Shown: piece after piece, positions 1 to 7,101 of the stretch | Layout: each line of letters starts with the position of its first letter | Numbering within the stretch: the stretch's first letter is position 1 | Assembly: GCA_014800795.1 (NCBI GenBank) | Contig: JAAVFL010000008.1 | Span: forward strand, 81,542-145,541 | Length of the DNA: 64,000 nt | Reading direction: 5' to 3' | Origin: Bacteroidales bacterium | GTDB taxonomy: Bacteria > Bacteroidota > Bacteroidia > Bacteroidales > Muribaculaceae | The notes under the pieces: generated by a model | The model's input: the letters and a program-made list of their open reading frames with translations, nothing else | Database searches by the model: none | Told to the model about the DNA's origin: nothing | Translations under genes and position numbers: made by a program

Positions 1-46
1 AGGCGATTCCGTTCTGGAAGGCGCAGTTCTTGTCACTATCGCATAA
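1..46 (+). CDS. C-terminal end of a biotin carrier subunit of a decarboxylase (partial)
   Basis: The reading frame beginning at base 2 gives GDSVLEGAVLVTIA and then TAA at 44-46. This is the usual last strand of a biotinyl/lipoyl carrier domain (Gly-Asp-x-Val-x-x-Gly). The next gene starts 13 bases later and encodes the beta subunit of a sodium-translocating decarboxylase, whose biotin carrier subunit is commonly the gene before it. The biotin-lysine motif lies outside the window, so only the tail is seen. The context makes the assignment likely although few residues are available. Confidence 0.7.
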   Translation, partial: GDSVLEGAVLVTIA

Positions 47-59
47 AGCCTGAATCGAC

Positions 60-1217
60 ATGGATTTCGGACAATTTCTGGTGCAGAATCTAACAGAGTT
101 CTGGCATCTGACAGGCTTCTACAACGCCACCTGGGAACACTTTGTGATGCTCGGTGTCGGTCTGTTCTTCATTTGGCTCGCCATCAAGAAAGATTTCGAA
201 CCAATGCTGCTGGTACCCATAGGTTTCGGTATGCTGATAGGTAACGTTCCTTTCAATACCGAGGCTGGCCTTGAGATCGGTATCTACGAGGAGGGTTCCG
301 TACTTAACATCCTTTACAACGGTGTAAGCGCGGGCTGGTATCCTCCTCTGATTTTCCTCGGTATCGGTGCGATGACCGACTTCACCGCCTTGATCGCCAA
401 CCCGAAGCTAATGCTTATCGGAGCAGCCGCCCAGTTCGGTATCTTCGGTGCATATATGGTTGCTCTGGCTTTGGGCTTCATGCCTGACCAGGCTGGTGCC
501 ATAGCCATTATCGGTGGTGCCGACGGACCTACGGCTATCTTCCTTTCGTCGAAACTGGCTCCCAATCTGATGGGTGCGATAGCGGTATCGGCATACTCCT
601 ACATGGCTCTTGTACCTGTGATTCAGCCGCCGCTGATGCGTCTGCTCACAACAAAGCATGAGCGTGTGATAAAGATGAAACCGGCGCGTGCGGTAGCTCA
701 GAGCGAGAAAATCATCTTCCCTATCGTGGGTATGCTTCTCACCTGCTTCGTAGTGCCTTCGGGTCTGCCACTTCTCGGTATGCTTTTCTTCGGCAACCTG
801 CTGCGTGAGTGCGGTGTAACCAACCGTCTTGCCAAAACAGCCTCGAATGCCCTCACCGATATAGTGACAATTCTTCTGGGTATGACCGTGGGTGCCTCCA
901 CACAGGCAAGTTCATTCCTTACCAAGGAGACCATCTTCATCTTTATGCTCGGTTTCATGGCGTTCATTATCGCTTCCGCATCGGGTGTGATCTTCGTGAA
1001 GATCTTCAACCTGGTTCTACCCAAAGACAAGAAGATCAACCCGCTTATCGGTAATGCCGGTGTGTCGGCTGTTCCGATGTCGGCACGTATATCGAACAAC
1101 CTCGGTCTTGAGTACGATCCGTCCAACTATCTGCTCATGCACGCCATGGGTCCGAACGTAGCAGGTGTGATCGGTTCGGCAGTAGCGGCAGGCGCACTGC
1201 TCGGCTTCCTTGCATAA
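60..1217 (+). CDS. Sodium-translocating decarboxylase beta subunit (OadB/MmdB type)
   Basis: A 385-residue, strongly hydrophobic polytopic inner-membrane protein. Family knowledge: the beta subunit decarboxylates the carboxybiotin carrier and couples this to Na+ export. The conserved GGADGPTA segment is present at about residues 152-159, with Asp155 matching the essential membrane aspartate of the family; GNLLRECGV and a Gly-rich C-terminal hairpin region are also typical. It follows the biotin-carrier gene by 13 bases, so they are co-transcribed. The substrate (oxaloacetate or methylmalonyl-CoA) cannot be told from this subunit; in Bacteroidales the methylmalonyl-CoA enzyme of the propionate route is common. 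A strong terminator follows. Confidence 0.93.
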   Translation: MDFGQFLVQNLTEFWHLTGFYNATWEHFVMLGVGLFFIWLAIKKDFEPMLLVPIGFGMLIGNVPFNTEAGLEIGIYEEGSVLNILYNGVSAGWYPPLIFLGIGAMTDFTALIANPKLMLIGAAAQFGIFGAYMVALALGFMPDQAGAIAIIGGADGPTAIFLSSKLAPNLMGAIAVSAYSYMALVPVIQPPLMRLLTTKHERVIKMKPARAVAQSEKIIFPIVGMLLTCFVVPSGLPLLGMLFFGNLLRECGVTNRLAKTASNALTDIVTILLGMTVGASTQASSFLTKETIFIFMLGFMAFIIASASGVIFVKIFNLVLPKDKKINPLIGNAGVSAVPMSARISNNLGLEYDPSNYLLMHAMGPNVAGVIGSAVAAGALLGFLA

Positions 1218-1264
1218 TAGGTTATAGCTACATCGTAAAACATTAATATACAACGATTCTCTAC

Positions 1265-1316
1265 ACTTACGGGGCGTTCTGCAGCAATTAGGCAGAACGC
1301 CCCGTAAGTATTTTTA
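1265..1316 (+). terminator. Intrinsic terminator after the decarboxylase operon
   Basis: A perfect 18-bp stem (1265-1282 with 1292-1309) with a 9-base loop is followed by ATTTTTAT. It closes the decarboxylase operon. Confidence 0.9.
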
Positions 1317-1473
1317 TCTGTCAATAGAATTAATTTTATTTTTTTTGATGCCACCATCCAACCTTTCTCTGTTTACGTTGTTCTAATAATAGCTACCGGA
1401 TAGAGCAACTCACTGAATCCGGACATTTCTCCACCAATTCGTCACTCAGATTCACGAAATATTAGAAACAACA

Positions 1474-1821
1474 ATGATCCAGAAGAAAGTTATCGATGCC
1501 ATATACAAGAAATGCAGTAAAAGACCGGTCTCTCCCGACGAGCTCGATATCCCCCTGCTTTTCGAAAAACTTCCCGAAGAGACGATGATCGAAATTGACG
1601 GGAATGATATAATTATCGGCAGTATTGATTCGCGTTCTCCATTCTACAGAGTGCCTGTGAACCACATCCATGCTATTCTCGAATTTGATGAAGCGATAGC
1701 GATAGTACTTCATTCGACCATACTTTTTCTTTCAAAAGATGACGGTAGCCTGCACGTACATCTGCGTGACCTTCGTCCGTCGCTTATGGACCGTATCCGC
1801 GATGTAATTCCAGGAATGTGA
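1474..1821 (+). CDS. Small protein of unknown function
   Basis: A 115-residue protein that I do not recognise. It has no signal peptide or membrane segment and looks cytoplasmic. The N-terminal half is a Lys-rich helix followed by an Asp/Glu/Ile-rich strand region; the C-terminal part reads like an alpha/beta fold ending in DLRPSLMDRIRDVIPGM. It stands alone between the decarboxylase terminator and the tRNA-Leu promoter. Codon use and base composition match the neighbours, which argues for a real gene. The ATG at 1474 is the first in frame. Confidence 0.6.
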   Translation: MIQKKVIDAIYKKCSKRPVSPDELDIPLLFEKLPEETMIEIDGNDIIIGSIDSRSPFYRVPVNHIHAILEFDEAIAIVLHSTILFLSKDDGSLHVHLRDLRPSLMDRIRDVIPGM

Positions 1822-1864
1822 TTTTTTCATACCGTAGTATGGCGATAGTTTCCGAAAAAAATAT

Positions 1865-1872
1865 TAACTTTG
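1865..1872 (+). promoter_or_regulatory. Promoter -7 box of tRNA-Leu
   Basis: TAACTTTG matches the Bacteroidetes -7 consensus TAnnTTTG exactly and lies 23 bases before the tRNA; a TTTC lies about 20 bases further upstream. Confidence 0.7.
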
Positions 1873-1895
1873 CATTGTCAAAACGACAAAGCGAG

Positions 1896-1977
1896 GCGCA
1901 AGTGGCGTAATTGGTAGCCGCGCCAGACTTAGGATCTGGTGACTTCGGTCGTGGGGGTTCGAGTCCCCCCCTGCGCA
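1896..1977 (+). tRNA. tRNA-Leu, anticodon TAG
   Basis: A cloverleaf with a long variable arm can be folded. The acceptor stem is 1896-1902 with 1970-1976 (one A-C mismatch). The anticodon stem is CCAGA/TCTGG with loop CTTAGGA, giving anticodon TAG at 1930-1932. The variable hairpin GACTTCGGTC is of class II type. The T arm is GGGGG-TTCGAGT-CCCCC. CCA is not fully encoded. It reads CUN leucine codons. Confidence 0.95.
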
Positions 1978-1986
1978 CAATCGGCT

Positions 1987-2025
1987 AAAGAGGAATATCT
2001 GAATGGATTTTCCTCTTTTTCATTT
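1987..2025 (+). terminator. Terminator of tRNA-Leu
   Basis: An 8-bp stem, AAAGAGGA with TCCTCTTT, with a 16-base loop and followed by TTCATTTT. Confidence 0.65.
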
Positions 2026-2075
2026 TAAGTTACGTATATCTGATATTCTGATAACGTTTTCAGATAAGTAACACA

Positions 2076-2301
2076 TGAAAATTATGGATCAATCCGAAAT
2101 TATCACGTATAATATACATCCCGGCTTGTTATACCAACCACGGCATGCTTTCGCCGGCTTTTTCCTCTCATCTTCGCTCTTTTCCGACAAGCTCAGAAGC
2201 GCACGCGCTAACATATAGCCCGCGGCACACCTTCATTCCCGAGCAAAATCTTACATAAAGTCTGCTCACGCATGATATAAATAATTGTCACGACATACTT
2301 A
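2076..2301. repeat. Intergenic repeat family B, copy 1 (interrupted)
   Basis: Three blocks occur in the same order as at 6941-7035: TGAAAATTAT followed by an ACGTAtAAT-like stretch; CGGCATGCTTTCGCCGG (2141-2157), which can form a short hairpin; and ATATAAATAATTGTCACGAC running into TACTTA just before the sdaA start. About 115 bases separate blocks two and three here, against none in the other copy. The function is unknown. Confidence 0.45.
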
Positions 2302-3498
2302 ATGGAAACAATCAAGAATCTATATAAAATAGGTAACGGTCCATCGAGCTCCCACACGATGGGGCCGCGCAAGGCCGCGATCCTCTTTCTACAGCAGACG
2401 CCCGGAGCGTCGCGTTATGAAGTAACACTCTACGGAGCTCTCGCCGCTACCGGACGCGGACACCTCACGGATCGGGCCATTCTCGACGTACTGTCGCCGG
2501 TAGCCCCTACCGAGATAATATGGGAGCCGGATATAGTGTTGCCATTTCACACAAACGGGATGGAATTCAAGGCGTTCGACTTCAACGGGGCTGAGATAAG
2601 TTCCTGGCGTGTATATTCGATAGGAGGAGGAGATATTCTGGAGGAAGGTAAGGAGCGCCGTCCGGAAAAATCAATATATTCCATGACAAAGATCAAGGAT
2701 ATATTGAAATGGTGTATCGAGACCGGCCACAGCTACTGGGAATATGTAGAGATGGCCGAGGGTCCGGAAATATGGGATTATCTGGGTGAGGTATGGAAGG
2801 TAATGAAAGAGGCTGTAGAACGCGGTATAGAGGCGGAAGGCGTGCTTCCCGGCGGCCTTGGCGTAAGACGCAAGGCCGTGAGCTATTATGTTCATGCCGC
2901 AGGCTACAACAGTTCGCTTAAAAGCCGCGGTCTGGTTTATGCGTATGCTCTGGCAGTCTCCGAAGAGAATGCGTCGGGAGGTAAGATAGTAACGGCTCCC
3001 ACATGTGGTTCATGTGGCATTGTTCCGGCGGTTCTATATCATCTTCATACATCCAAAGGATTCTCCGAACAACGCATACTGCGGGCACTCGCCACCGCAG
3101 GTCTGTTCGGCAACGTAGTGAAACACAATGCCTCGGTCAGCGGCGCCGAAGTTGGATGTCAAGGTGAGGTGGGTGTGGCTTGCGCGATGGCCGCAGCGGC
3201 CGCCTCGCAACTTTTCGGCGGCACCCCGGCCCAGATAGAGTATTCGGCGGAAATGGGGCTCGAGCATCACCTCGGGCTGACATGCGACCCTGTATGCGGA
3301 CTTGTGCAGATTCCATGTATCGAACGTAACGCCTACGCGGCAGCCCGCGCCCTCGACGCCAACCTGTACGCAGCTTTCTCTGACGGACAACACAGCGTTG
3401 ATTTCGACCGCATTGTAGAGGTAATGAAACAGACAGGCCACGATATACCCTCTCTTTACAAAGAGACGGCAAAAGGGGGGCTTGCCGTAATCAAATAG
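2302..3498 (+). CDS. sdaA: L-serine ammonia-lyase (iron-sulfur dependent)
   Basis: A 398-residue single-chain L-serine dehydratase that converts L-serine to pyruvate and ammonia in the cytoplasm. The N-terminal GPSSSHTMGP motif and a C-terminal catalytic alpha domain (TAPTCGSCG near 232-239) are typical. Three cysteines, Cys286, Cys328 and Cys339, have the 42- and 11-residue spacing of the [4Fe-4S] ligands of type 2 enzymes (Cys343, Cys385 and Cys396 in the Legionella enzyme). Length fits the family. The ATG at 2302 starts directly on the conserved N-terminus. A peroxiredoxin gene follows after 92 bases with no terminator between them; protection of the oxygen-sensitive cluster is a possible but unproven link. 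Confidence 0.95.
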   Translation: METIKNLYKIGNGPSSSHTMGPRKAAILFLQQTPGASRYEVTLYGALAATGRGHLTDRAILDVLSPVAPTEIIWEPDIVLPFHTNGMEFKAFDFNGAEISSWRVYSIGGGDILEEGKERRPEKSIYSMTKIKDILKWCIETGHSYWEYVEMAEGPEIWDYLGEVWKVMKEAVERGIEAEGVLPGGLGVRRKAVSYYVHAAGYNSSLKSRGLVYAYALAVSEENASGGKIVTAPTCGSCGIVPAVLYHLHTSKGFSEQRILRALATAGLFGNVVKHNASVSGAEVGCQGEVGVACAMAAAAASQLFGGTPAQIEYSAEMGLEHHLGLTCDPVCGLVQIPCIERNAYAAARALDANLYAAFSDGQHSVDFDRIVEVMKQTGHDIPSLYKETAKGGLAVIK

Positions 3499-3590
3499 CC
3501 CAGCAGAATTGTTAAGTAAATTACGGGAACCGTTACTCGGAAAATCCCTACCACTACTTACTTATCGAATAACCACCAAAGACAACGACT

Positions 3591-4043
3591 ATGGAAATTG
3601 GAGACAAATTACCTGAGATTTTAGGACGAAACGCTAACGGTGAAATAGTCAGAAGCGATATGTTCGCCGGCAAGCCTATGATAATTTATTTTTATCCGAA
3701 AGATAACACACCCGGATGCACGGCCGAGGCATGCTCCATACGCGACGGCTACAGTGCCCTGACCGACAAAGGCTATGTAGTTGTAGGAATAAGCAAGGAC
3801 TCCCCTGCAAGCCATGTGAAGTTCGCTCAGAAATTCGATTTGCCCTTCCTTCTGCTCAGCGACGAAGATACCACGGTAAACCAAGCCTTCGGAGTATGGC
3901 AGAAAAAGAAAATGGCCGGGCGCGAATACATGGGCACCGTCCGCACAACTTTTGTCGCGGACGCCGACCATCGCATCACGCACATAATAAATAAAGTTGA
4001 CACCAAAAACGCCGCGGGCCAACTTGAGAAGGTCATAGGCTGA
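3591..4043 (+). CDS. bcp: Thioredoxin-dependent peroxiredoxin, Bcp/PrxQ type
   Basis: A 150-residue cytoplasmic thiol peroxidase that reduces hydrogen peroxide and organic peroxides with thioredoxin as donor. The PGCTAEACS motif places the peroxidatic Cys43 and a resolving Cys48 five residues later, the atypical two-cysteine arrangement of the PrxQ subfamily. FYPKDNTPGCT and the late RTTFV arginine motif are also present. Length is normal. It probably shares transcripts with sdaA. A short sequence before it (3551-3565) resembles the third block of repeat family B. Confidence 0.95.
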   Translation: MEIGDKLPEILGRNANGEIVRSDMFAGKPMIIYFYPKDNTPGCTAEACSIRDGYSALTDKGYVVVGISKDSPASHVKFAQKFDLPFLLLSDEDTTVNQAFGVWQKKKMAGREYMGTVRTTFVADADHRITHIINKVDTKNAAGQLEKVIG

Positions 4044-4067
4044 AAGGAGAAGCGTCGCCAACCCTAC

Positions 4068-4112
4068 AGGTTTCCCCCCATATCCGTCAGGCGGATGCGG
4101 GGGAAACTTGTT
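4068..4112 (+). terminator. Terminator after bcp
   Basis: GTTTCCCCC pairs with GGGGGAAAC around an inner ATCCG/CGGAT hairpin, followed by TTGTTATT. Confidence 0.75.
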
Positions 4113-4143
4113 ATTCAGCATTGTATATTAGGCGGAAAGATGT

Positions 4144-4151
4144 TAACTTTG
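4144..4151 (+). promoter_or_regulatory. Promoter -7 box of the LysM fusion gene
   Basis: TAACTTTG lies 18 bases before the ATG, with a TTG about 20 bases upstream in -33 position. The expected leader is very short. Confidence 0.7.
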
Positions 4152-4169
4152 CATTAAATTACCGAGCTG

Positions 4170-6233
4170 ATGAAATTACAGACACTAAATAAAATTCTGC
4201 TCTCCGCGGCAGCGGCAGCGGCAATGTTGTTTATGACTCCGGGAGCCTCCGCCGAGGTCAGCGACCTTCCCCTTATATCAGTAAAGGGTCAGAATTGCTA
4301 CTATTATGATGTTCAGCCTAAAGAAACCATCTATCAGGTAGCGCAGCGGCTTGGCATAACCCGCGACCGCATCATAGAGTTCAATCCGTCGGCGGCCGAC
4401 GGATTGAAGCCCAAAATGCGCCTGTTCTTCCCTGTAAAAGAATTTTCCGGCGACGATGCTCAGCTGGAAAACCGTAAGGCAGTATATGCCAATGCAGCCG
4501 GTGTGAAGCAACATGTGGTAAAGAAAGGTGAGACCCTCTACGGGATAGCACACATGTATGGGATGACACCCGATGAACTTGCGCTGATGAATCCGTCAGC
4601 CGCCGACGGGTTAAAGACCGGTGATATTCTCATAATCAACGAGGGTGAGGTAACCTCCGACTATGTCGCCGATGCCGATGATTCAGCGGAAATCAGTGTC
4701 GGGCAACCTGATGAAGACGGCATGGTGCGCCACACGATAAAGAAGGGGGAAACCCTTTTCGGAATCGCCAATTCCTATAACATAGCTCTGGAGGCTATGC
4801 TTGAGGCAAATCCGTCGCTTGATCCGCTTAAATATAAAGTGGGTCAGGTAATAAATGTGCCTGTGGGCCAGCTCGCCGAAGATTATGCGGCTCATGTAAC
4901 CGCAAACGCGGCACCAACCCTTGTCGTGCCCTCGAAAGCTGCATCTCCCGCAGAAGCTGAGGAAAAGGATTCCGGGGAAGATGAGATATCCAGAAGGTAT
5001 CCGGGCGCATATGACAATACAACTGTTATTGTAGCCGGAGAAGAAGATGGCGAAGAGGTTAACGCGGATAACAGCGATACGGAAGATAACGATGATGATG
5101 ATACCGGCAACGATATCGAGGAGTATGCCGAGCCGCTGAATGTAGCCGTACTGCTCCCTTTCATGCTTGACGAGCCTACAATGTCGCGTACCACCCAACT
5201 TTACACCGAATTTTTCAAAGGCATGCTTATGGGTGCCGAAGATATGCAGCAACAGGAGGGTATCCCCGTAATATTCCATTTCTTCGACACATCCGCCAGT
5301 CTTGACAGCGTAAATTCAATTCTGCACCGTCCGGTGATGGAGGATATTGATCTGGTAGTCGCACCCGACAATGTTAGCCATCTGTCGGCGATAGTGGAAA
5401 GTGTGGGCGACGAAGTCCCTGTGCTGAACATCTTCGCGGTAAAGGATGAAAGTTACCGCACCCACCGCAATCTGATACAGACCAACATTCCCCACGACGC
5501 CATGTATGCCAAGGCTATAGAGATGTTTATGGAAAAATATGCCGGTTATACCCCTGTGTTCCTGAGCCGTTCCGATGGTGTCGCCGATAAGGAAACCTTC
5601 ACCGGGGGACTGAAAAAGTGTCTTGCCGCCAAAGACGTTCAATACAGGGAGATCAATTACCCGACATCGCTTACCGAGGGGGATCTCGCCGGGATCGATG
5701 CAGCTTCCGGGCCGGTGGTATTTGTTCCTAATTCCGGGTCGAAAACCGAATTTGCAAAATTCATAGGAGCCATCACGGCTTTCCGCGACAATGCCCCTGA
5801 TCCATCGTCGGTAACCTTGTTCGGATATCCGGAATGGGTCACCTTCCGTGGCGACAGTTTCGACGATATATGCTCAATGGAAGCCACCGTTTACTCACGC
5901 TTCATGGCAAACGATGAGGATGCTGACACACGACGCCTTAAAGACCGTTACAAACAGCTATACGGAACTGAAATGTTCGAAGCGGTTCCAACCCAGGGAA
6001 TCCTCGGCTACGACATCGCGACCTTCATTGTGAAAGGACTCCGTGAGAAGGAAAACACAGGTGTGTTCCCTCCTGAATTCGATGGCATTCAGAGTTACTG
6101 GCGTCTGGGATGGAGCGGTGTCAGCGTCACCGACGAAGCCACCGGTGAAGTAACCTCCAACGGTGGCCCGGTCAACGAAGCGCTATATTTCATCAATTAT
6201 CGTCCCGGAGGAGTGGTGGAATGGAAAAAATGA
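4170..6233 (+). CDS. Secreted protein with three LysM domains and a periplasmic-binding-like domain
   Basis: A 687-residue protein with a signal peptide (residues 1-28, cleavage near ASA-EV) and three LysM repeats at about 43-90, 113-158 and 187-232, each with the K-x-ET-(I/L)-(Y/F)-x-(V/I)-A pattern that binds peptidoglycan. A linker of about 60 residues very rich in Asp/Glu follows (roughly 262-320). From about 323 to the end is a fold like type 1 periplasmic-binding proteins (start LNVAVLLPFML; FFKGMLMGA; FVPNSGSKTEF; LFGYPEW). Known relatives in Bacteroidetes are annotated as LysM or amino-acid-ABC-binding-like proteins; no transporter genes are next to it. I infer a cell-wall-anchored sensor or assembly factor, ligand unknown. 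Its last 13 bases overlap the next gene. Confidence 0.85.
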   Translation: MKLQTLNKILLSAAAAAAMLFMTPGASAEVSDLPLISVKGQNCYYYDVQPKETIYQVAQRLGITRDRIIEFNPSAADGLKPKMRLFFPVKEFSGDDAQLENRKAVYANAAGVKQHVVKKGETLYGIAHMYGMTPDELALMNPSAADGLKTGDILIINEGEVTSDYVADADDSAEISVGQPDEDGMVRHTIKKGETLFGIANSYNIALEAMLEANPSLDPLKYKVGQVINVPVGQLAEDYAAHVTANAAPTLVVPSKAASPAEAEEKDSGEDEISRRYPGAYDNTTVIVAGEEDGEEVNADNSDTEDNDDDDTGNDIEEYAEPLNVAVLLPFMLDEPTMSRTTQLYTEFFKGMLMGAEDMQQQEGIPVIFHFFDTSASLDSVNSILHRPVMEDIDLVVAPDNVSHLSAIVESVGDEVPVLNIFAVKDESYRTHRNLIQTNIPHDAMYAKAIEMFMEKYAGYTPVFLSRSDGVADKETFTGGLKKCLAAKDVQYREINYPTSLTEGDLAGIDAASGPVVFVPNSGSKTEFAKFIGAITAFRDNAPDPSSVTLFGYPEWVTFRGDSFDDICSMEATVYSRFMANDEDADTRRLKDRYKQLYGTEMFEAVPTQGILGYDIATFIVKGLREKENTGVFPPEFDGIQSYWRLGWSGVSVTDEATGEVTSNGGPVNEALYFINYRPGGVVEWKK

Positions 6234-6925
6234 GACCTCTCCGAATACTGCTGCTCACACTGATGTCGGCTTTCATTGCCGGTATCTTCACAGCGTCGGC
6301 GCAGCGCCATTATGTGCCCCATGTTCATGTCGGGGCGCATGGAGGTGTATCGCTTTCCACCGTGTCGTTCTTCCCATCGGTCAAAGACAAGATGCTTCAA
6401 GGCGCACAGTTCGGTATTTCGGTGCGCTATGCCGAGGAGCGCCATGTAGGACTGTTGGCAGAACTCAATATCGAGGAGCGCGGATGGGCAGAGGATCTGA
6501 GCGGTACGCCTCTCGAATATTCCCACCGCACCACATATGTGGAGCTTCCGCTGCTGACCCACATATTTTTCGGTTCGCGTGTGGTAAAATGTTTCTTTAA
6601 CCTCGGACCAGAGATCGGTCTGATGCTTTCCGACAAGGTTAATTCCAACTTCGATTACCATAACCCTGAAAGTGTTGCAGGTTTTCCACAAGACAACCGC
6701 CATCTTGAACAGATGAAACTGGAGATCACGAACCGCTTCGACTATGGTATCACCGCAGGCGCCGGAGTGGAATTCGTTATACGCAAGCGCCACTCGCTAC
6801 TGCTTGAAGGGCGCTACTATTTCGGTCTCGGGAATATCTTTCCTTCCGCAAAGAAAGATTATTTCTCATCCTCGCGCGGATCGTCGATACTCATAACTCT
6901 TGGCTACATGTTCCGTCTTAAATAG
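6221..6925 (+). CDS. Outer-membrane beta-barrel protein of the PorT-like fold
   Basis: A 234-residue protein with a signal peptide (cleavage near TASA-QR) and alternating amphipathic strands ending in the aromatic ITLGYMFRLK, as expected for a small outer-membrane barrel. Motifs such as YVELPLLTHIFF, FNLGPEIGLML and RFDYGITAGAGVEF are typical of the outer_membrane_beta-barrel (PorT-like) family. The frame opens at ATG 6221, with a second ATG at 6230 that is equally plausible; GGAGGAG at 6207-6213 can serve both. It overlaps the LysM fusion gene, so the two are translationally coupled and may act together across the envelope. Confidence 0.82.
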   Translation: MEKMRPLRILLLTLMSAFIAGIFTASAQRHYVPHVHVGAHGGVSLSTVSFFPSVKDKMLQGAQFGISVRYAEERHVGLLAELNIEERGWAEDLSGTPLEYSHRTTYVELPLLTHIFFGSRVVKCFFNLGPEIGLMLSDKVNSNFDYHNPESVAGFPQDNRHLEQMKLEITNRFDYGITAGAGVEFVIRKRHSLLLEGRYYFGLGNIFPSAKKDYFSSSRGSSILITLGYMFRLK

Positions 6926-6940
6926 GTAGTTAGCAAGTCC

Positions 6941-7035
6941 TGAAAATTATTACGTACAATGCATTAAAATGTACCTTACATCGTCCGCGGCATTCTTTCG
7001 CCGGATAATATAAAATAATTTCCACGACTTACTTA
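6941..7035. repeat. Intergenic repeat family B, copy 2 (compact)
   Basis: Carries TGAAAATTATTACGTACAAT (6941-6960), CGGCATTCTTTCGCCGG (6988-7004) and ATATAAAATAATTTCCACGA running into CTTACTTA (7008-7034). All three blocks are shared in order with 2076-2301. It lies 67 bases before the tricorn-like gene. Confidence 0.45.
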
Positions 7036-7101
7036 GCCGAAAATACGCCACTCCCATCTCCGACAAATCTTATCTGTATATTCTTATCACAATTACCCCT
7101 T

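Larger units (their letters stand above)
1978..2301. other. 324-base intergenic region with terminator and repeat blocks
   Basis: After the tRNA there is a hairpin (AAAGAGGA 1987-1994 with TCCTCTTT 2011-2018, then T-rich sequence), a likely terminator. From about 2076 to 2301 are three blocks also found upstream of the tricorn-like gene (see the repeat entries). No open frame with coding character is seen. No clear TAnnTTTG box was found before the serine dehydratase gene. Confidence 0.6.

Noticed and set aside
1784..1978. Minus-strand frame of 64 codons across tRNA-Leu
   Set aside because: It is the complement of the tRNA and its promoter; it has no coding character.
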